A stretch of DNA of 64,000 nucleotides from positions 372,001 to 436,000 of the forward strand of contig JAHCMI010000001.1 of the NCBI GenBank assembly GCA_019192545.1, given 5' to 3'. A program made the position numbers and the translations under genes. The notes below the pieces were generated by a model that did not search any database, was not told the DNA's origin, and saw only the letters and a list, made by a program, of their open reading frames with translations. The stretch is from Rivularia sp. MS3. GTDB taxonomy: Bacteria > Cyanobacteriota > Cyanobacteriia > Cyanobacteriales > Nostocaceae. Below, piece by piece: positions 54,723 through 64,000 of this stretch. Within the stretch, counting starts at the first letter, position 1. Every line of letters begins with the position of its first letter.

Positions 54723-56225
54723 TTAAATTTGCGCTAAAAGCTTTTGAATATAAGTTTGTGAAGTTTTAGAAATATTGGATTGTGTCTTAAGCCAGTAGTA
54801 ACCTTGGTTTGTACTTTGTTGGGATGCAATAATTAAGGCTTTCCAGGCTTGTACTTCCGAACGATTGGGATTTACTTCTAATGCTGCATCAATGCGACTT
54901 TCTATTCTTCCCGTATCAGATTTAAGTAAATTTTTGATTTCTGCGGGATTTTGCGGTAATGCTTCAAATACTTTTAAAGCTTCTCCCCATCTACCATCAG
55001 TTAAATAAGCTAGAACCTGTTGAGAAGGGCTTGCCCAGCTTGTATCGGCTAATTGTTTGGTAAGTTGAGAATGTTCGCTAATCAAATCAATTTGTGCTTG
55101 TGCTGCTGGAGTTATTTTTCCTTTCTGCTGTTTTTTAATAAATTGCAGCCATTTGTGAGATGGTGTCCACAGCCCATTTCTGGCAATTAACAATGCATTT
55201 TTGTAAGCCCTATCTTTCAAAGCAGGGGGCTTGAGGGTAATTTCGGCTAGTTTGATTGGGTTAATAACAAATTCACTGGGTTTAACTTGGTAAATTCGCA
55301 GTCGAGGTTCTAAACCAACTGTCTGGCGTATTACTAATTCTTTGTCGTCGTCACCTGTTACCTGTTGCCATTGGGGTAAATCTCCTGTAGGGCTTGTCCA
55401 AGATATCATTCTTTGTAGCTTACGGCGTTTTAAATTGTAGTGAAGAATATAGCCGTAAGTCGTAAGATTTGAGCCTGAAGAACGGTTACCGCGTAAATAA
55501 TACCAAATTCCTGATTCCGTGGGAGCATCTTTTTCAAAACGTTTGATTTCTGTTACGGGTAGAGCAATACTCGAACCCGGATTTTCTTCTACTCCTGCTT
55601 CTACTAAAGGAGCTATTACTTCAAATTCTTCTGGTCCGGTAACGGGAAATTGGTTAGTAAGATGATAGTATTTCTTTATGTTTGACTGCCATTCAAAATC
55701 CGTTGCTAGTTGATAAGTTCTGAGTTCAACTATGTATTTACAATCGGAATTACAATTCTTGCGATTGCGGTAAATAGGTAACAAGAAAGATTCATCGGTA
55801 TTGCTTTCTAAGGGAAGAATTTTTCCAGATATACGCTTCTGTTTTTTTATTTCTGCCTTTATTTGCTTTAGGGTATGGGGCTTTTGCGAACTAGAGGTAA
55901 TTTTCACCCATTCTGGTAAAAATGGATTCAGCCAACTTACCATTTGCGGATTAAACATAAATAAAATGCTAATCCAGCTAATAGCTATAACCATACCCGC
56001 ACTTGAAAGCAAGGTAAAAGCGACAAACATTGATGTGAAGAAAGTTTTTCTTTGTTCAGCTTTCTGCCGATGACGCGAATAAGAACGAATTCCCTTAGTG
56101 GGAGCAGTTTTATTTTTAAGATTATTTTTAGATTTTTTTATTCTTTTACGAAGCTTGCGAACCTTCGTATTGGGCTGCGTTTGACCTTTTTTTAATGGTT
56201 TTGATGAACGCGAAGTATTTGCCAT
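54723..56225 (-). CDS. Hypothetical membrane-anchored protein with basic N-terminus
   Basis: The 500-residue protein begins with about 60 residues rich in Lys/Arg (KVRKLRKRIKKSKNNLKNKT), then a hydrophobic segment (about 65-92, FFTSMFVAFTLLSSAGMVIA) and a large presumably periplasmic part without recognised domain. The C-terminal 150 residues are helical with repeats like TPR (SEVQAWKALIIASQQ, TNQGYYWLK). It is conserved-looking in composition but unassigned. It is transcribed away from the porin gene. Confidence 0.7.
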   Translation of the reverse strand: MANTSRSSKPLKKGQTQPNTKVRKLRKRIKKSKNNLKNKTAPTKGIRSYSRHRQKAEQRKTFFTSMFVAFTLLSSAGMVIAISWISILFMFNPQMVSWLNPFLPEWVKITSSSQKPHTLKQIKAEIKKQKRISGKILPLESNTDESFLLPIYRNRKNCNSDCKYIVELRTYQLATDFEWQSNIKKYYHLTNQFPVTGPEEFEVIAPLVEAGVEENPGSSIALPVTEIKRFEKDAPTESGIWYYLRGNRSSGSNLTTYGYILHYNLKRRKLQRMISWTSPTGDLPQWQQVTGDDDKELVIRQTVGLEPRLRIYQVKPSEFVINPIKLAEITLKPPALKDRAYKNALLIARNGLWTPSHKWLQFIKKQQKGKITPAAQAQIDLISEHSQLTKQLADTSWASPSQQVLAYLTDGRWGEALKVFEALPQNPAEIKNLLKSDTGRIESRIDAALEVNPNRSEVQAWKALIIASQQSTNQGYYWLKTQSNISKTSQTYIQKLLAQI

Positions 56226-58219
56226 GCTAATCGTTACTCGATTTGGGATTGCCGACTATAAATTAATTCCGCAGGTTTTATTCGACTATTAAAACTGGAA
56301 TTTAAAAAGGTTTTGTTAGTAAATTACGGTAAAAAATTAGCGTTGCAATTAAACGCAGTTAAATATAAGCCCCTCAAATAACTTTACAAATATGAAGATT
56401 TTAATCCCCCGTAACAGTACTAGCTTTTTCTTTTATACTCGCGCTTCAGAGATATTGCCCAAAATAGTTCGAGTTGGTAGTTTTATGATTACCGTAAAAT
56501 TACTCATGCCATGAGCATCATTTATTGAATAAGCTCAACCGTTGTATATATACAACAGTGAAAAAATTGAAAGCAAGTAAAATTTCTCTAATAATCTGTT
56601 TTTTAGCTGCGGGAATTACCGGGTTTCCAGATAAAGCAGTGTCTAAGAAACAAGCTTCTGTAGATTTAGATTTTACTATTTCCGGCAAACAGACGCTGGA
56701 AACAAAACAGTTTGAGATTATCGATACAGAGCAATTTAAAATTTCTCAACCTCTTGAATCTACCGATAAAACCTCATTGGATGAAAATCCGATGGGACAG
56801 GTTAATTCGGTTTCTCAATTTGAAGATGTGCGACCAACAGACTGGGCGTTTGAAGCTTTAAAATCTTTAGTGGAACGTTACGGTTGTATTGTTCCGAACG
56901 GAACTTATCGCGGAAATCGTGCTTTAACCCGTTATGAATTTGCAGCAGGGTTAAATGCTTGTTTAGAAAAAGTAAATGAGTTGATTGCTACAGGAGCGGG
57001 GAATCTGCCCACTAATGAAGAGTCAGCAAAATTACAAAAATTGCAGCAAGAATTTGGTGCTGAATTAGCAACATTAAGAGGGCGAGTTGATGCCTTAGAA
57101 TCTCGCGCTGCCGATATTGAAGCCAAGCAATTTTCTACAACAACTAAACTCAGCGGAATCACGATTGTTGGTATTCAAGGAAGAAGTGAAAATCGTGCCG
57201 ATACTCCTCCCAGAGATGGTGTAAGAGATACTAACGATTCAGGAACCAATATTAATGTTAGTAACTTTAATCAACTGTATTTAACTACCCAATTTAACCC
57301 GCGTAGTTTTTTAGTAACTGGACTTTTAGCTGGTGACGGTGGTACTCAACCGACCTTAAGCAACGACTTAATACTAGGTTACGAATATGACTTTGGTAAC
57401 CAATTTGACTTGAGTGATTTACATTTTCACCAACTTTTAACTAAAAATTTAGCGATGATGGTGGGAACCAAAGGTGTAGATATGGTACGCGCATTTAGAG
57501 GTCCGAATCGTGCTGAAGATGCAGCGAACGGACCTTTATCATTTTTTGCACAACGCAACCCTATTTTAAATTTGGATTTTGAAAATGGTGGTGTTGCTTT
57601 TGATTGGCAATTTGCAAAACGTGCCAGCCTTCAAGCAATTTATAGCGCTCGGGATATTGGTAATCCGGGGAAACGCGCAGGCTTATTTGATGGAAACACC
57701 ACAGCAGCAGCACAATTGTTACTAACCCCTGCTAAGACCTTTGATGTCAGTTTATACTACGTTAATAATTATTCGCCTAATGGTTCTTTGTTTAGTTACG
57801 CTGGCGATAGCTGTTTAACTGCTGTGAATTGTTTTGCAGTTCCGGGAAGACCTTTACAAACAAATGGCTTTGGAGCTACCGTCAACTGGGAGATTTCCCG
57901 AAAATTTACATTGGGTGGTTGGGCTGGTTATACCAATTCTCGGATACCTGGAGAATCGGGAGATGTTGAAACGACAAACTATATGGTTTATCTCAATTTT
58001 CCCGATTTACTCGGTAGGGGTAATTTAGGTGGAATTTATGTCGGACAGCCGCCGAAAATTGTTAGTAGCGATTTACCTGTAGGTAATAATGTACCCGACC
58101 TTTTAAACGGTGGAAATGGAAGCGAAGGAGGGCAACCGGGAACAACAACTCATATTGAAGCTTTTTACCGTTGGCGATTGAATGACAATATCAGTTTGAC
58201 TCCGGGATTTATTCATATT

Positions 58220-59466
58220 CAGGACTTACGCAAGCGGCACATCGCGATCGCCAACTACCAGTATTTTAGTACTATTAAAACCCATCAGAAAAATAAGCCC
58301 TTCTTATAATTGTTAATAGTAATTAATCCAGTAGGTAGCCTTTCAAATTTTATGAGAAAATGATTATGGGTTGCATCAGTAAATTTTTTAGCTATGAGAT
58401 TTACTAAGCTTGATTATTGCCAATACTTGTTAAGTAGTCAGATTAATTATACTATCACAAACTTAGCGGAACATTTAGAACAAATAAGTCATGACACAAT
58501 CAACCGTTATCTTAAGAATGAAAAACTAACTCCACGTTTACTTTGGGACAATGTAAAAGATTTAATTGAACTTGACGAGAACGCTTATATTATATTTGAC
58601 GATACGGTTGTAGATAAAAGATTTTCTGAAGAAATAGAAATAGTCAGAAAACAATATAGTGGTAACGAGCATGGTCTTGTCAGAGGAATTGGAATAGTAA
58701 GCTGTATATATGTTAATCCTAAAACGTTAAATTTTTGGGTAATAGATTATAGGATTTTTAATCCGGATAATGATGGTCTAACTAAGGTTGATCATGTGAA
58801 AAATATGCTTGTAAGTCTTGTATATCAAAGAAATCTGCCTTTTGATACGGTTTTGATGGATACATGGTATGCAGTAAATAAATTAATGCTTTATATCGAT
58901 AGTTTAGAAAAAGTTTATTACTGCCCTTTAAAAACTAATCGTCTAGTTGATGATAGTTTTGGTAAGGAAAAGTATAAAAATATTAAAAATTTAGAATGGA
59001 GTGAAGAAGATTTAGAAAGTGGTAAAATAATAAAAATCAAAGGCTTCCCTGCTAATAAAAAAGTGAAACTTTTCCGTGTTTCTATCTCCACCGATAGAAC
59101 GGATTATGTCGCAACTAACGACTTATCTCAAAGTTCTTTGGATGTTGCACAACAGGTGTGTAAAATCCGCTGGAAAATAGAGGAGTTTCATAGAGAAATA
59201 AAGCAGTTAACTGGTATTGAATCTTGCCAATGTCGCAAAGCACGTCTTCAAAGAAATCATATTGCTTGTGCTATGTTAGTTTGGCTTAGACTTAAAAACT
59301 TAGCTTACAAAACAGGTGAGACTGTTTATAAGATAAAGCACAATTTACTCTCAAATTATCTAATTGAGCAGCTAAAACGTCCAGATATTATGATGTCTCC
59401 TGTGTAGTTTTTTATGCGCTCGGTGCGCTTCGCGCACCATCGCTTGTGCCAGTTGCGTAAGTCCTG
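58220..59466 (+). mobile_element. Insertion sequence, 1247 bp, in the porin gene
   Basis: The ends are CAGGACTTACGCAAGCGGCA plus C and, inverted, CAGGACTTACGCAACTGGCA plus C, so 21-bp terminal inverted repeats (58220-58240; 59446-59466) with two mismatches. The target duplication ATATT flanks them (58215-58219; 59467-59471). One transposase gene lies inside. The near-perfect ends and exact target duplication indicate a recent insertion. Confidence 0.95.
58394..59407 (+). CDS. DDE transposase (IS4/IS701-like)
   Basis: The 337-residue protein has the first Asp in AYIIFDDTVVDKRF (about 69-70), the second in DTVLMDTWYAVNKL, and the glutamate in CKIRWKIEEFHREIKQLTG, followed by the C-terminal RLQRNHIACAMLVWLRLKNL. 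This is the DDE pattern of IS4-superfamily elements, closest by memory to IS701-type transposases common in cyanobacteria. It is uninterrupted. Its inverted repeats and target-site duplication are both visible, so the element may still be active. Confidence 0.9.
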   Translation: MRFTKLDYCQYLLSSQINYTITNLAEHLEQISHDTINRYLKNEKLTPRLLWDNVKDLIELDENAYIIFDDTVVDKRFSEEIEIVRKQYSGNEHGLVRGIGIVSCIYVNPKTLNFWVIDYRIFNPDNDGLTKVDHVKNMLVSLVYQRNLPFDTVLMDTWYAVNKLMLYIDSLEKVYYCPLKTNRLVDDSFGKEKYKNIKNLEWSEEDLESGKIIKIKGFPANKKVKLFRVSISTDRTDYVATNDLSQSSLDVAQQVCKIRWKIEEFHREIKQLTGIESCQCRKARLQRNHIACAMLVWLRLKNLAYKTGETVYKIKHNLLSNYLIEQLKRPDIMMSPV

Positions 59467-59543
59467 ATATTATTGAACCCGGTCATACACCAGATAGTGA
59501 TTCGATTACTATTGGTATTTTACGAACTAGTTTTACTTTTTAA

Positions 59544-60123
59544 TCATTGAAAGTGGAGAATTGGGAATTGAGAATTAAATAATTATTGAGTCTTTCCTAT
59601 TAAAAGTTATCATTGTGCGAATTTATAAAACAAGTATTTATAATTTAGTTTGCAATGCCCAATTCTCCATGCCCAATATGTAAAAGATTCATATAGTAGA
59701 GTCTTAAATTAGCTAAATATGCGAGAAGATACTGTTAATACTTCAGCAGTCAAATAAAAGTTGAATTAGGTATTTTTTCGCTTGGAAAGATAATTAATTT
59801 AGTACTACATTTTGGATAGTTGCGCTAAACCTATATTTTCTAAAAAATCAGGTTTTTTGTTACTGCATCTAGGAGTCGTATTTTTATCGACTGTAAACAT
59901 GCTTTGTGCAATTTAATTAAGAGAAAAATCTCTTATGAATTTTTGTATAATAGCGCAGCAAACATTTATTAAATAAGCATTTTTCATCTCTCATTCATCT
60001 TGTCTTGTATCTAATTGCTTTGTGGCAAATAGCGTTTAGTTTGACAAATATCTAATTTAAAAAGCAACAACGATATCAAAAGCAAGATTTTTTATCCAAT
60101 TTTAGAAGCAATTAACAATTAAA
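59544..60123. other. Intergenic region after the porin
   Basis: About 580 bp, AT-rich. Short GGAGAATTGGGAATTGAG-like units (59550-59575) and their complement (59653-59676) are the only structure. It presumably contains the promoter of the gene at 60124. Confidence 0.4.
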
Positions 60124-60432
60124 ATGCCTCAAAAAACTTCTTGTCTGCTGGCGTTAGCTTTAGCAGTAGGCTCTGCTTTGGTTACATTTCCGTCTCAAGC
60201 TCAAACAGAAGCAAACGCGAAAGGTGACATTACCACCCTATCTTCCCAATCTTCTGTAAGCAATGACAGCATAATATCAAAATTAAAAAAATCTAAAGCT
60301 GTAAATCAGAATAAGGCTACTAATATTGCTCAATCGCAGCCCTCAGATTCTTCTACAACTGCCAACACTCAAAAACCTCAGCGTGTGAGAATTCCAGTTT
60401 ATAGTAGAATCGGGTTTGGGTTAAGTCAGTAA
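60124..60432 (+). CDS. Small secreted protein
   Basis: The 102-residue product has a clean signal peptide (MPQKTSCLLALALAVGSALV, cleavage expected after SQA at about 27), then a Ser/Asn/Gln-rich region and a basic tail ending RVRIPVYSRIGFGLSQ. No domain is recognised. It stands alone upstream of a MITE. It is probably periplasmic or exported; the function is unknown. Confidence 0.6.
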   Translation: MPQKTSCLLALALAVGSALVTFPSQAQTEANAKGDITTLSSQSSVSNDSIISKLKKSKAVNQNKATNIAQSQPSDSSTTANTQKPQRVRIPVYSRIGFGLSQ

Positions 60433-60561
60433 AGGTAAATAGTTGGGATGACGGGATTTAACAATAAAATCGCAAATAATTTAAAGCTCCACCGCTTGTA
60501 ATTGGATTGGGATTTAACCCAACATAGCTGAAAGCTAAAAGCTAGATAAACTAATTTGATT

Positions 60562-60654
60562 CAGGGCTTACGCAACCACAGCGATAAATCAAGTATTTGA
60601 GATATTTAGATCCCTCCAACCCCTCTTAAAAAGTGGGGCTTTGCGTAAGTCCTA
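60562..60654. mobile_element. 93-bp MITE related to the IS in the porin gene
   Basis: The left end CAGGGCTTACGCAA and the inverted right end TAGGACTTACGCAA match the IS ends (CAGGACTTACGCAA). A 5-bp direct repeat TGATT flanks it (60557-60561; 60655-60659). It has no ORF, so it must be moved by a transposase acting in trans. Confidence 0.85.
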
Positions 60655-60703
60655 TGATTAAATGTAGAGACGCGATATATCACGTCTGCACGATTTGTTA
60701 AAA

Positions 60704-60770
60704 GGTTTGTAGTTGCTACTAAGTGCCCGAGAATTCGGAAATATGAGGCGCTTAAGCGCAACTACGAACC
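60704..60770. repeat. Interspersed hairpin, GTTTGTAGTTGC family
   Basis: The ends GTTTGTAGTTGC and GCAACTACGAAC pair; the inner part includes GCGCTTAAGCGC. It is related to the hairpin at 39646-39700 and lies just beyond the GT4 stop. Confidence 0.65.
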
Positions 60771-60778
60771 TTTAATTA

Positions 60779-61996
60779 TTAATTGCCGACACAAACTCGT
60801 TCGTAGCGTCTCCCCGCGCTTTCCCAAGTGAATTCTGTTTCTACTAATTTTCTGGCGCTGTAAGATAGTTCCGCTCTTAATTGAGGATTCTCAAATAACT
60901 GACTAATAGCATTTACATATTCTTGCGGCTGATTGGCTCGTAATGCTCGCAATTGGGGGCTATCACCGTCTACAGCTAATCCTTCTAACCCTCTGTCGCT
61001 GCCAACAACGGGTATACCGGCAGCCATTGCTTCTAAGGTTTTGTTCTTGATTCCGAAACCAGTCCGCATGGATACTATACAAACTGTAGATTTGTGCAAG
61101 TATTCTGCCATTGAGGGGACTTTTCCGGTGACGTTAACTCCAGGTTTATCTTTGAGTGCTAATACTTCTGCAACGGGACGAGAACCCACAATATCAAAAG
61201 TTGTATCGGGATATTTTTTTTGGATTTCGGGCAACACTTCGTTACAGAAGAAGCATACAGCATCAATGTTTGCTAAATTATCCATTGCACCAATAAAAAC
61301 TAAACGGTGCCCTCCTGGATCTGCAATACGATTGGGAAACATGACTAAATCTACACCATTGGGAATCACCATCATTTCACTTTCAGAGTTGAATTCCCGT
61401 AATTGAATTTTATCTTCTTCTGTTGTGGCGACAATTGCCGAGAATTTATTGCAGTAGGTTTTTTCGTAACGACGCAATAAAGGCAAGTTAATTTTATCTC
61501 TTAAAGGATTTTCAGATATCCCATTTTGTAATTGATTGAGGCAGGTGCCGTATACCGAACTGTGAACGTTGACTACAGTACGTATCTTTTTATGAACATG
61601 AGGACGTATGTAGATTTCATTAACGCTGTGTTCGCTGGTAATTGTGTCGCATTTACCTGCTTCGACATAATTATCAATCCAGTCTTGCATATCCACAGAA
61701 TAGCGATTTAATACGCTTGGTGGAATACCTTCGCTGACAAATTTCGTTAGACGCTGAACTTTTTTCAGTATTCCTCCGGTGGTACCGGAGTCATGAGGAC
61801 GATTAAAAAGGACTAGTTCATCTACACAATCTCTTAATCCTGTAATTTCTGTTTCAGTTACCCCTGCTTCGGGTTGAGTCACTAAGGTAACGCGATGATT
61901 TTTTGTTAAATACTTAAGTAGATTAAAAGTTCTAACTTGAGTTCCACCACGAGTTGGCGGATAAGGAAATGTTGAGGATAACATTAAAATTTTCAT
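60779..61996 (-). CDS. Glycosyltransferase family 4
   Basis: The 405-residue GT-B enzyme starts MKILMLSSTFPYPPTRGGTQ with the family's Gly-rich acceptor loop, has RLVFIGAMDNLANIDAVCFF mid-protein, and the donor-binding motif GFGIKNKTLEAMAAGIPVVG followed by SDRGLEGLAVDGD. It is likely to add a sugar to a surface polysaccharide or lipid carrier. The next genes on the other strand (Npun_R2821-type, pyruvyl transferase) suggest a polysaccharide locus extending to the right of the window. Confidence 0.92.
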   Translation of the reverse strand: MKILMLSSTFPYPPTRGGTQVRTFNLLKYLTKNHRVTLVTQPEAGVTETEITGLRDCVDELVLFNRPHDSGTTGGILKKVQRLTKFVSEGIPPSVLNRYSVDMQDWIDNYVEAGKCDTITSEHSVNEIYIRPHVHKKIRTVVNVHSSVYGTCLNQLQNGISENPLRDKINLPLLRRYEKTYCNKFSAIVATTEEDKIQLREFNSESEMMVIPNGVDLVMFPNRIADPGGHRLVFIGAMDNLANIDAVCFFCNEVLPEIQKKYPDTTFDIVGSRPVAEVLALKDKPGVNVTGKVPSMAEYLHKSTVCIVSMRTGFGIKNKTLEAMAAGIPVVGSDRGLEGLAVDGDSPQLRALRANQPQEYVNAISQLFENPQLRAELSYSARKLVETEFTWESAGRRYERVCVGN

Positions 61997-62537
61997 TTGG
62001 ATTAAATTTAATTAGTAATTAATATTTTTCCTAATATATATTATCTTATTAAAATAAATTAGTTTTTATTTAAATAATTATAAATGTAATAATATCAAAG
62101 TATATTTTTTAAGTCTGTTATTCATTTAATTAACACATATTTCGATTAAATATTTTTTCATGGTGGATGTTGGCACCAATGGAAATATTGAGAATATGTT
62201 TATTGATTGTATTTAATATTCGTCGAGAAATATAAATAGATAAATATATTTATACATTGATATTCCAGGCAATCAGTAAAATAATCGCACAAAATAAATA
62301 TATTATAAAAATATTAGAAAATAGAATGTATAAATATTAATATACGGGAATGATTTTAAACTATTGAAAATATACTAAAATTATTATATCGCTTCAGCTA
62401 AAATCAGTGTTTTTACTATGGTTCCATTGTTGACGAAACGTTAAAAAAGGTATTAGTTACAATAAAAAATAATATTAATATTTTTGCATCAGTAAATTTA
62501 ATTCTGTTGCGTAGTTATTAATCGGTATTTTAAAATT
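61997..62537. other. Intergenic divergent-promoter region
   Basis: About 540 bp, extremely AT-rich, between two divergent polysaccharide genes. No ORF and no strong hairpin was seen; promoters for both directions must lie here. Confidence 0.4.
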
Positions 62538-63551
62538 ATGCAAAAATTTGGTATTTATACTTTAGCTAATGACGTTGTTTATGACCAGCTAGTTGCATTA
62601 TTAAACAGTATAGAAGTTAATGTTAGTCCAGATATTCCTGTTTGCATTATTCCTTATAATAATCGTTTAGATTTAGTCAAACAGGAAATCAATTGTCGAA
62701 ATAATGTAACTTTATTCGATAATATTGAATCTATTCAAAGATGGGATGCATTTGCAGAAGAAGTTTGGGCGGCTCATCCTTTGGCAAAAAACTCAAAATT
62801 ATCTCGGAATACTTTATATAAAAGTCCTCTTTTAAGGAAATTAGCTGCTCTTGACGGCGACTTTGAAAAATTTGTATTCTACGATGCTGATAGTTTGGCA
62901 ATGAAGCCACTGGAAAACTTATTTTCTAGACTTGATGAGTATGATTTTATTTTTGATGATTGGGAGCATGGAAAGTCTTCTGATGTTGCAGCATTAAATA
63001 TACCTTTGATAGAACAATCTGGTTTGTACACTGAAGAGGATGTTCGACCAAAATTACATTGTTCTAGTTTTTTTGCTTCAAAACAAGGTCTTTTGCCACC
63101 TACAGAAATTGAAAGATTAAAGAAATTATTGATTGAAAAAAATCAAATTGAATGGGTCACCCGCTGGTGGGATGATGCCTTTTTGTTTAATTACTTGACT
63201 TTACGAACTGAATGTAGGTTATTCAATTTTACTCTCAGTCCTAACGGAGAAGAAAGAACTGGTAACTGTGCAAATGCTGACCCATTTGTGAATATAGACA
63301 ATGTTCTTTATAACCAACAGGGTTTAAAACCGATTTATCGTTTGCATTACATGAACTATTCTACTAATGACTTTGTACGTTTGTGTAAAGGTGAAGATTT
63401 AAATATTCGCTACCGGGATGAATTTTTGTATTACCGCTTCTTGAAAGAGCCAGAGAAAAAACCTCTACAGCTGAAAAAACCAGGTTTAGCATCTAAAGCT
63501 AACTATTACATCAAAAAGGTGATGAATAAAGTTAGGCTAGCTGTTTCTTAA
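62538..63551 (+). CDS. Npun_R2821/Npun_R2823-type glycosyltransferase-like protein
   Basis: The 337-residue protein has a GT-A-like layout: a beta-strand start (FGIYTLANDVVYDQLVALLN), then KFVFYDADSLAMKPLENLFS with the DxD metal motif (about 117-119), and WWDDAFLFNYLTLRTECRLF. It matches the cyanobacterial family named after Npun_R2821, which is linked to surface polysaccharide clusters. A catalytic role is likely but not proven. The gene precedes a pyruvyl transferase in the same direction. Confidence 0.8.
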   Translation: MQKFGIYTLANDVVYDQLVALLNSIEVNVSPDIPVCIIPYNNRLDLVKQEINCRNNVTLFDNIESIQRWDAFAEEVWAAHPLAKNSKLSRNTLYKSPLLRKLAALDGDFEKFVFYDADSLAMKPLENLFSRLDEYDFIFDDWEHGKSSDVAALNIPLIEQSGLYTEEDVRPKLHCSSFFASKQGLLPPTEIERLKKLLIEKNQIEWVTRWWDDAFLFNYLTLRTECRLFNFTLSPNGEERTGNCANADPFVNIDNVLYNQQGLKPIYRLHYMNYSTNDFVRLCKGEDLNIRYRDEFLYYRFLKEPEKKPLQLKKPGLASKANYYIKKVMNKVRLAVS

Positions 63552-63734
63552 TGGCAGCAAATAAAGAGGGAGTGAGAGAGAGAGTGAGGGAGTGAGGGAG
63601 AGGTAATTGAATGGGGTTTTTACCCCAACCAATTACTAGCAACGTATAGACGATGGGGTTTTACACCCAAAGGTTTTGATAAAAATTGCATTTAAAAATT
63701 GCATTCGATTGATAGCAAAAAATTATAAAGAATT

Positions 63735-64000
63735 ATGAAACTATTTTATTTTAGTTTTCCTAACGGAATGACTAATTTTGGAGACGATTTAAACCCTTGG
63801 TTGTGGGAAAAATTACTACCTGGTGCTTTTGACCAAGATAATAAAAGTATTTTTGTGGGAATTGGGACGCTATTAAATGATTACATTCCTAAAGCTAATA
63901 AAACCGCCGTATTTGCTTCCGGTGTAGGCTATAGCAAAGGTTTACCCGCAATTGATGAGTCTTGGAAAATTTACTGTGTCAGAGGGCCGTTATCGGCTAA
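63735..64000 (+). CDS. Polysaccharide pyruvyl transferase family, C-terminus beyond window
   Basis: From the ATG at 63735 the open frame reads MKLFYFSFPNGMTNFGDDLN, PWLWEKLLPGAFDQD, then SIFVGIGTLLNDYIPKANKT, AVFASGVGYSKG and CVRGPLSA, and runs off the right edge. NFGDDLNPW and the VGIGTLL/SGVGY pair are characteristic of CsaB-like pyruvyl transferases, which add pyruvate ketals to wall or capsular polysaccharides using PEP. Only 88 residues are visible. Confidence 0.87.
   Translation, partial: MKLFYFSFPNGMTNFGDDLNPWLWEKLLPGAFDQDNKSIFVGIGTLLNDYIPKANKTAVFASGVGYSKGLPAIDESWKIYCVRGPLSA

Larger units (their letters stand above)
56525..59543 (+). pseudogene. Iron-uptake-type outer-membrane porin (SLH + OprB) split by an IS
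   Basis: The 5' part (to 58219) encodes a signal peptide, an SLH domain (about 95-155; QFEDVRPTDWAFEALKSLV), a coiled coil and most of an OprB-type barrel. The frame then enters an IS and stops at 58309. The missing end lies at 59472-59543 and reads IEPGHTPDSDSITIGILRTS then FTF-stop, a proper barrel C-terminus. Removing the IS and one ATATT copy joins GFIHI to IEPGH in frame. The start is either the TTG at 56525 or the GTG at 56558, which gives a better signal peptide. The truncated protein lacks the C-terminal aromatic residue needed for assembly, so it is probably inactive. Confidence 0.93.

Noticed and set aside
58220-58309. Apparent natural C-terminus of the porin (…THQKNKPFL)
   Set aside because: These residues are encoded by the left end of the IS; the true terminus is found beyond the IS at 59472-59543.

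Overview
The window looks like chromosome from a filamentous, probably heterocyst-forming (Nostocales-type) cyanobacterium. It is AT-rich and carries many GCGATCGC (HIP1) octamers inside genes, a magnesium-chelatase ChlD gene, Ycf34, DUF3181 and DUF3285 proteins. Its intergenic regions hold seven-base tandem repeats of the kind known from heterocystous strains. No tRNA, rRNA or CRISPR array was seen.

Layout. 1-6960: exopolysaccharide genes (GT4 cut by the left edge, Wzy-like polymerase, Wzc-like chain-length/kinase protein, Wzx-like flippase). 7009-11760: a decayed CPBP protease, a LysR regulator, and a DsbA-like + FAD-monooxygenase pair and an old-yellow-enzyme reductase that share a duplicated promoter/operator. 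12014-16267: penicillin-binding-type serine hydrolase, NlpC/P60 peptidase, GT2, MFS transporter. 16289-20854: a five-gene minus-strand cluster (coiled-coil protein, trans-membrane OmpA protein with a roadblock-like cytoplasmic part, Rab-like small GTPase, PAS-like sensor, histidine kinase), followed by a divergent RsbRD-type histidine kinase. 22757-32205: rnc, chlD, a REP-associated transposase with its REP palindromes, a pentapeptide protein, dusA, pgm and sigF. 32551-39061: Bax-inhibitor protein, a release-factor-2 paralogue lacking GGQ, true prfB with its +1 frameshift, then DUF3285, ybeY, dgkA, trpG and a degenerate metallo-hydrolase. 39128-47732: small regulators, a GHL10-type glycosidase, a WGR/HEAT plus SWIM gene pair, a 226-nt structured element and a Uma2 nuclease. 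48029-56225: housekeeping (cca, ycf34, tsaB, thrC) mixed with small cyanobacterial proteins. 56525-59543: an outer-membrane porin split by an insertion sequence with a 5-bp target duplication, followed by a 93-bp MITE with matching ends. 60779-64000: a second polysaccharide locus (GT4, Npun_R2821-type protein, pyruvyl transferase cut by the right edge).

Most interesting points: (1) the GGQ-less RF2 paralogue at 33610-34690, which keeps the stop-codon-recognition tripeptide and its own CTTTGAC frameshift site and is flanked by two near-identical 83-bp repeats; (2) the Rab-like GTPase / roadblock-OmpA / coiled-coil / kinase cluster; (3) the 226-nt closed-stem structured element at 46622-46847; (4) the duplicated LysR-type promoter; (5) the recent IS insertion into the porin and its related MITE.
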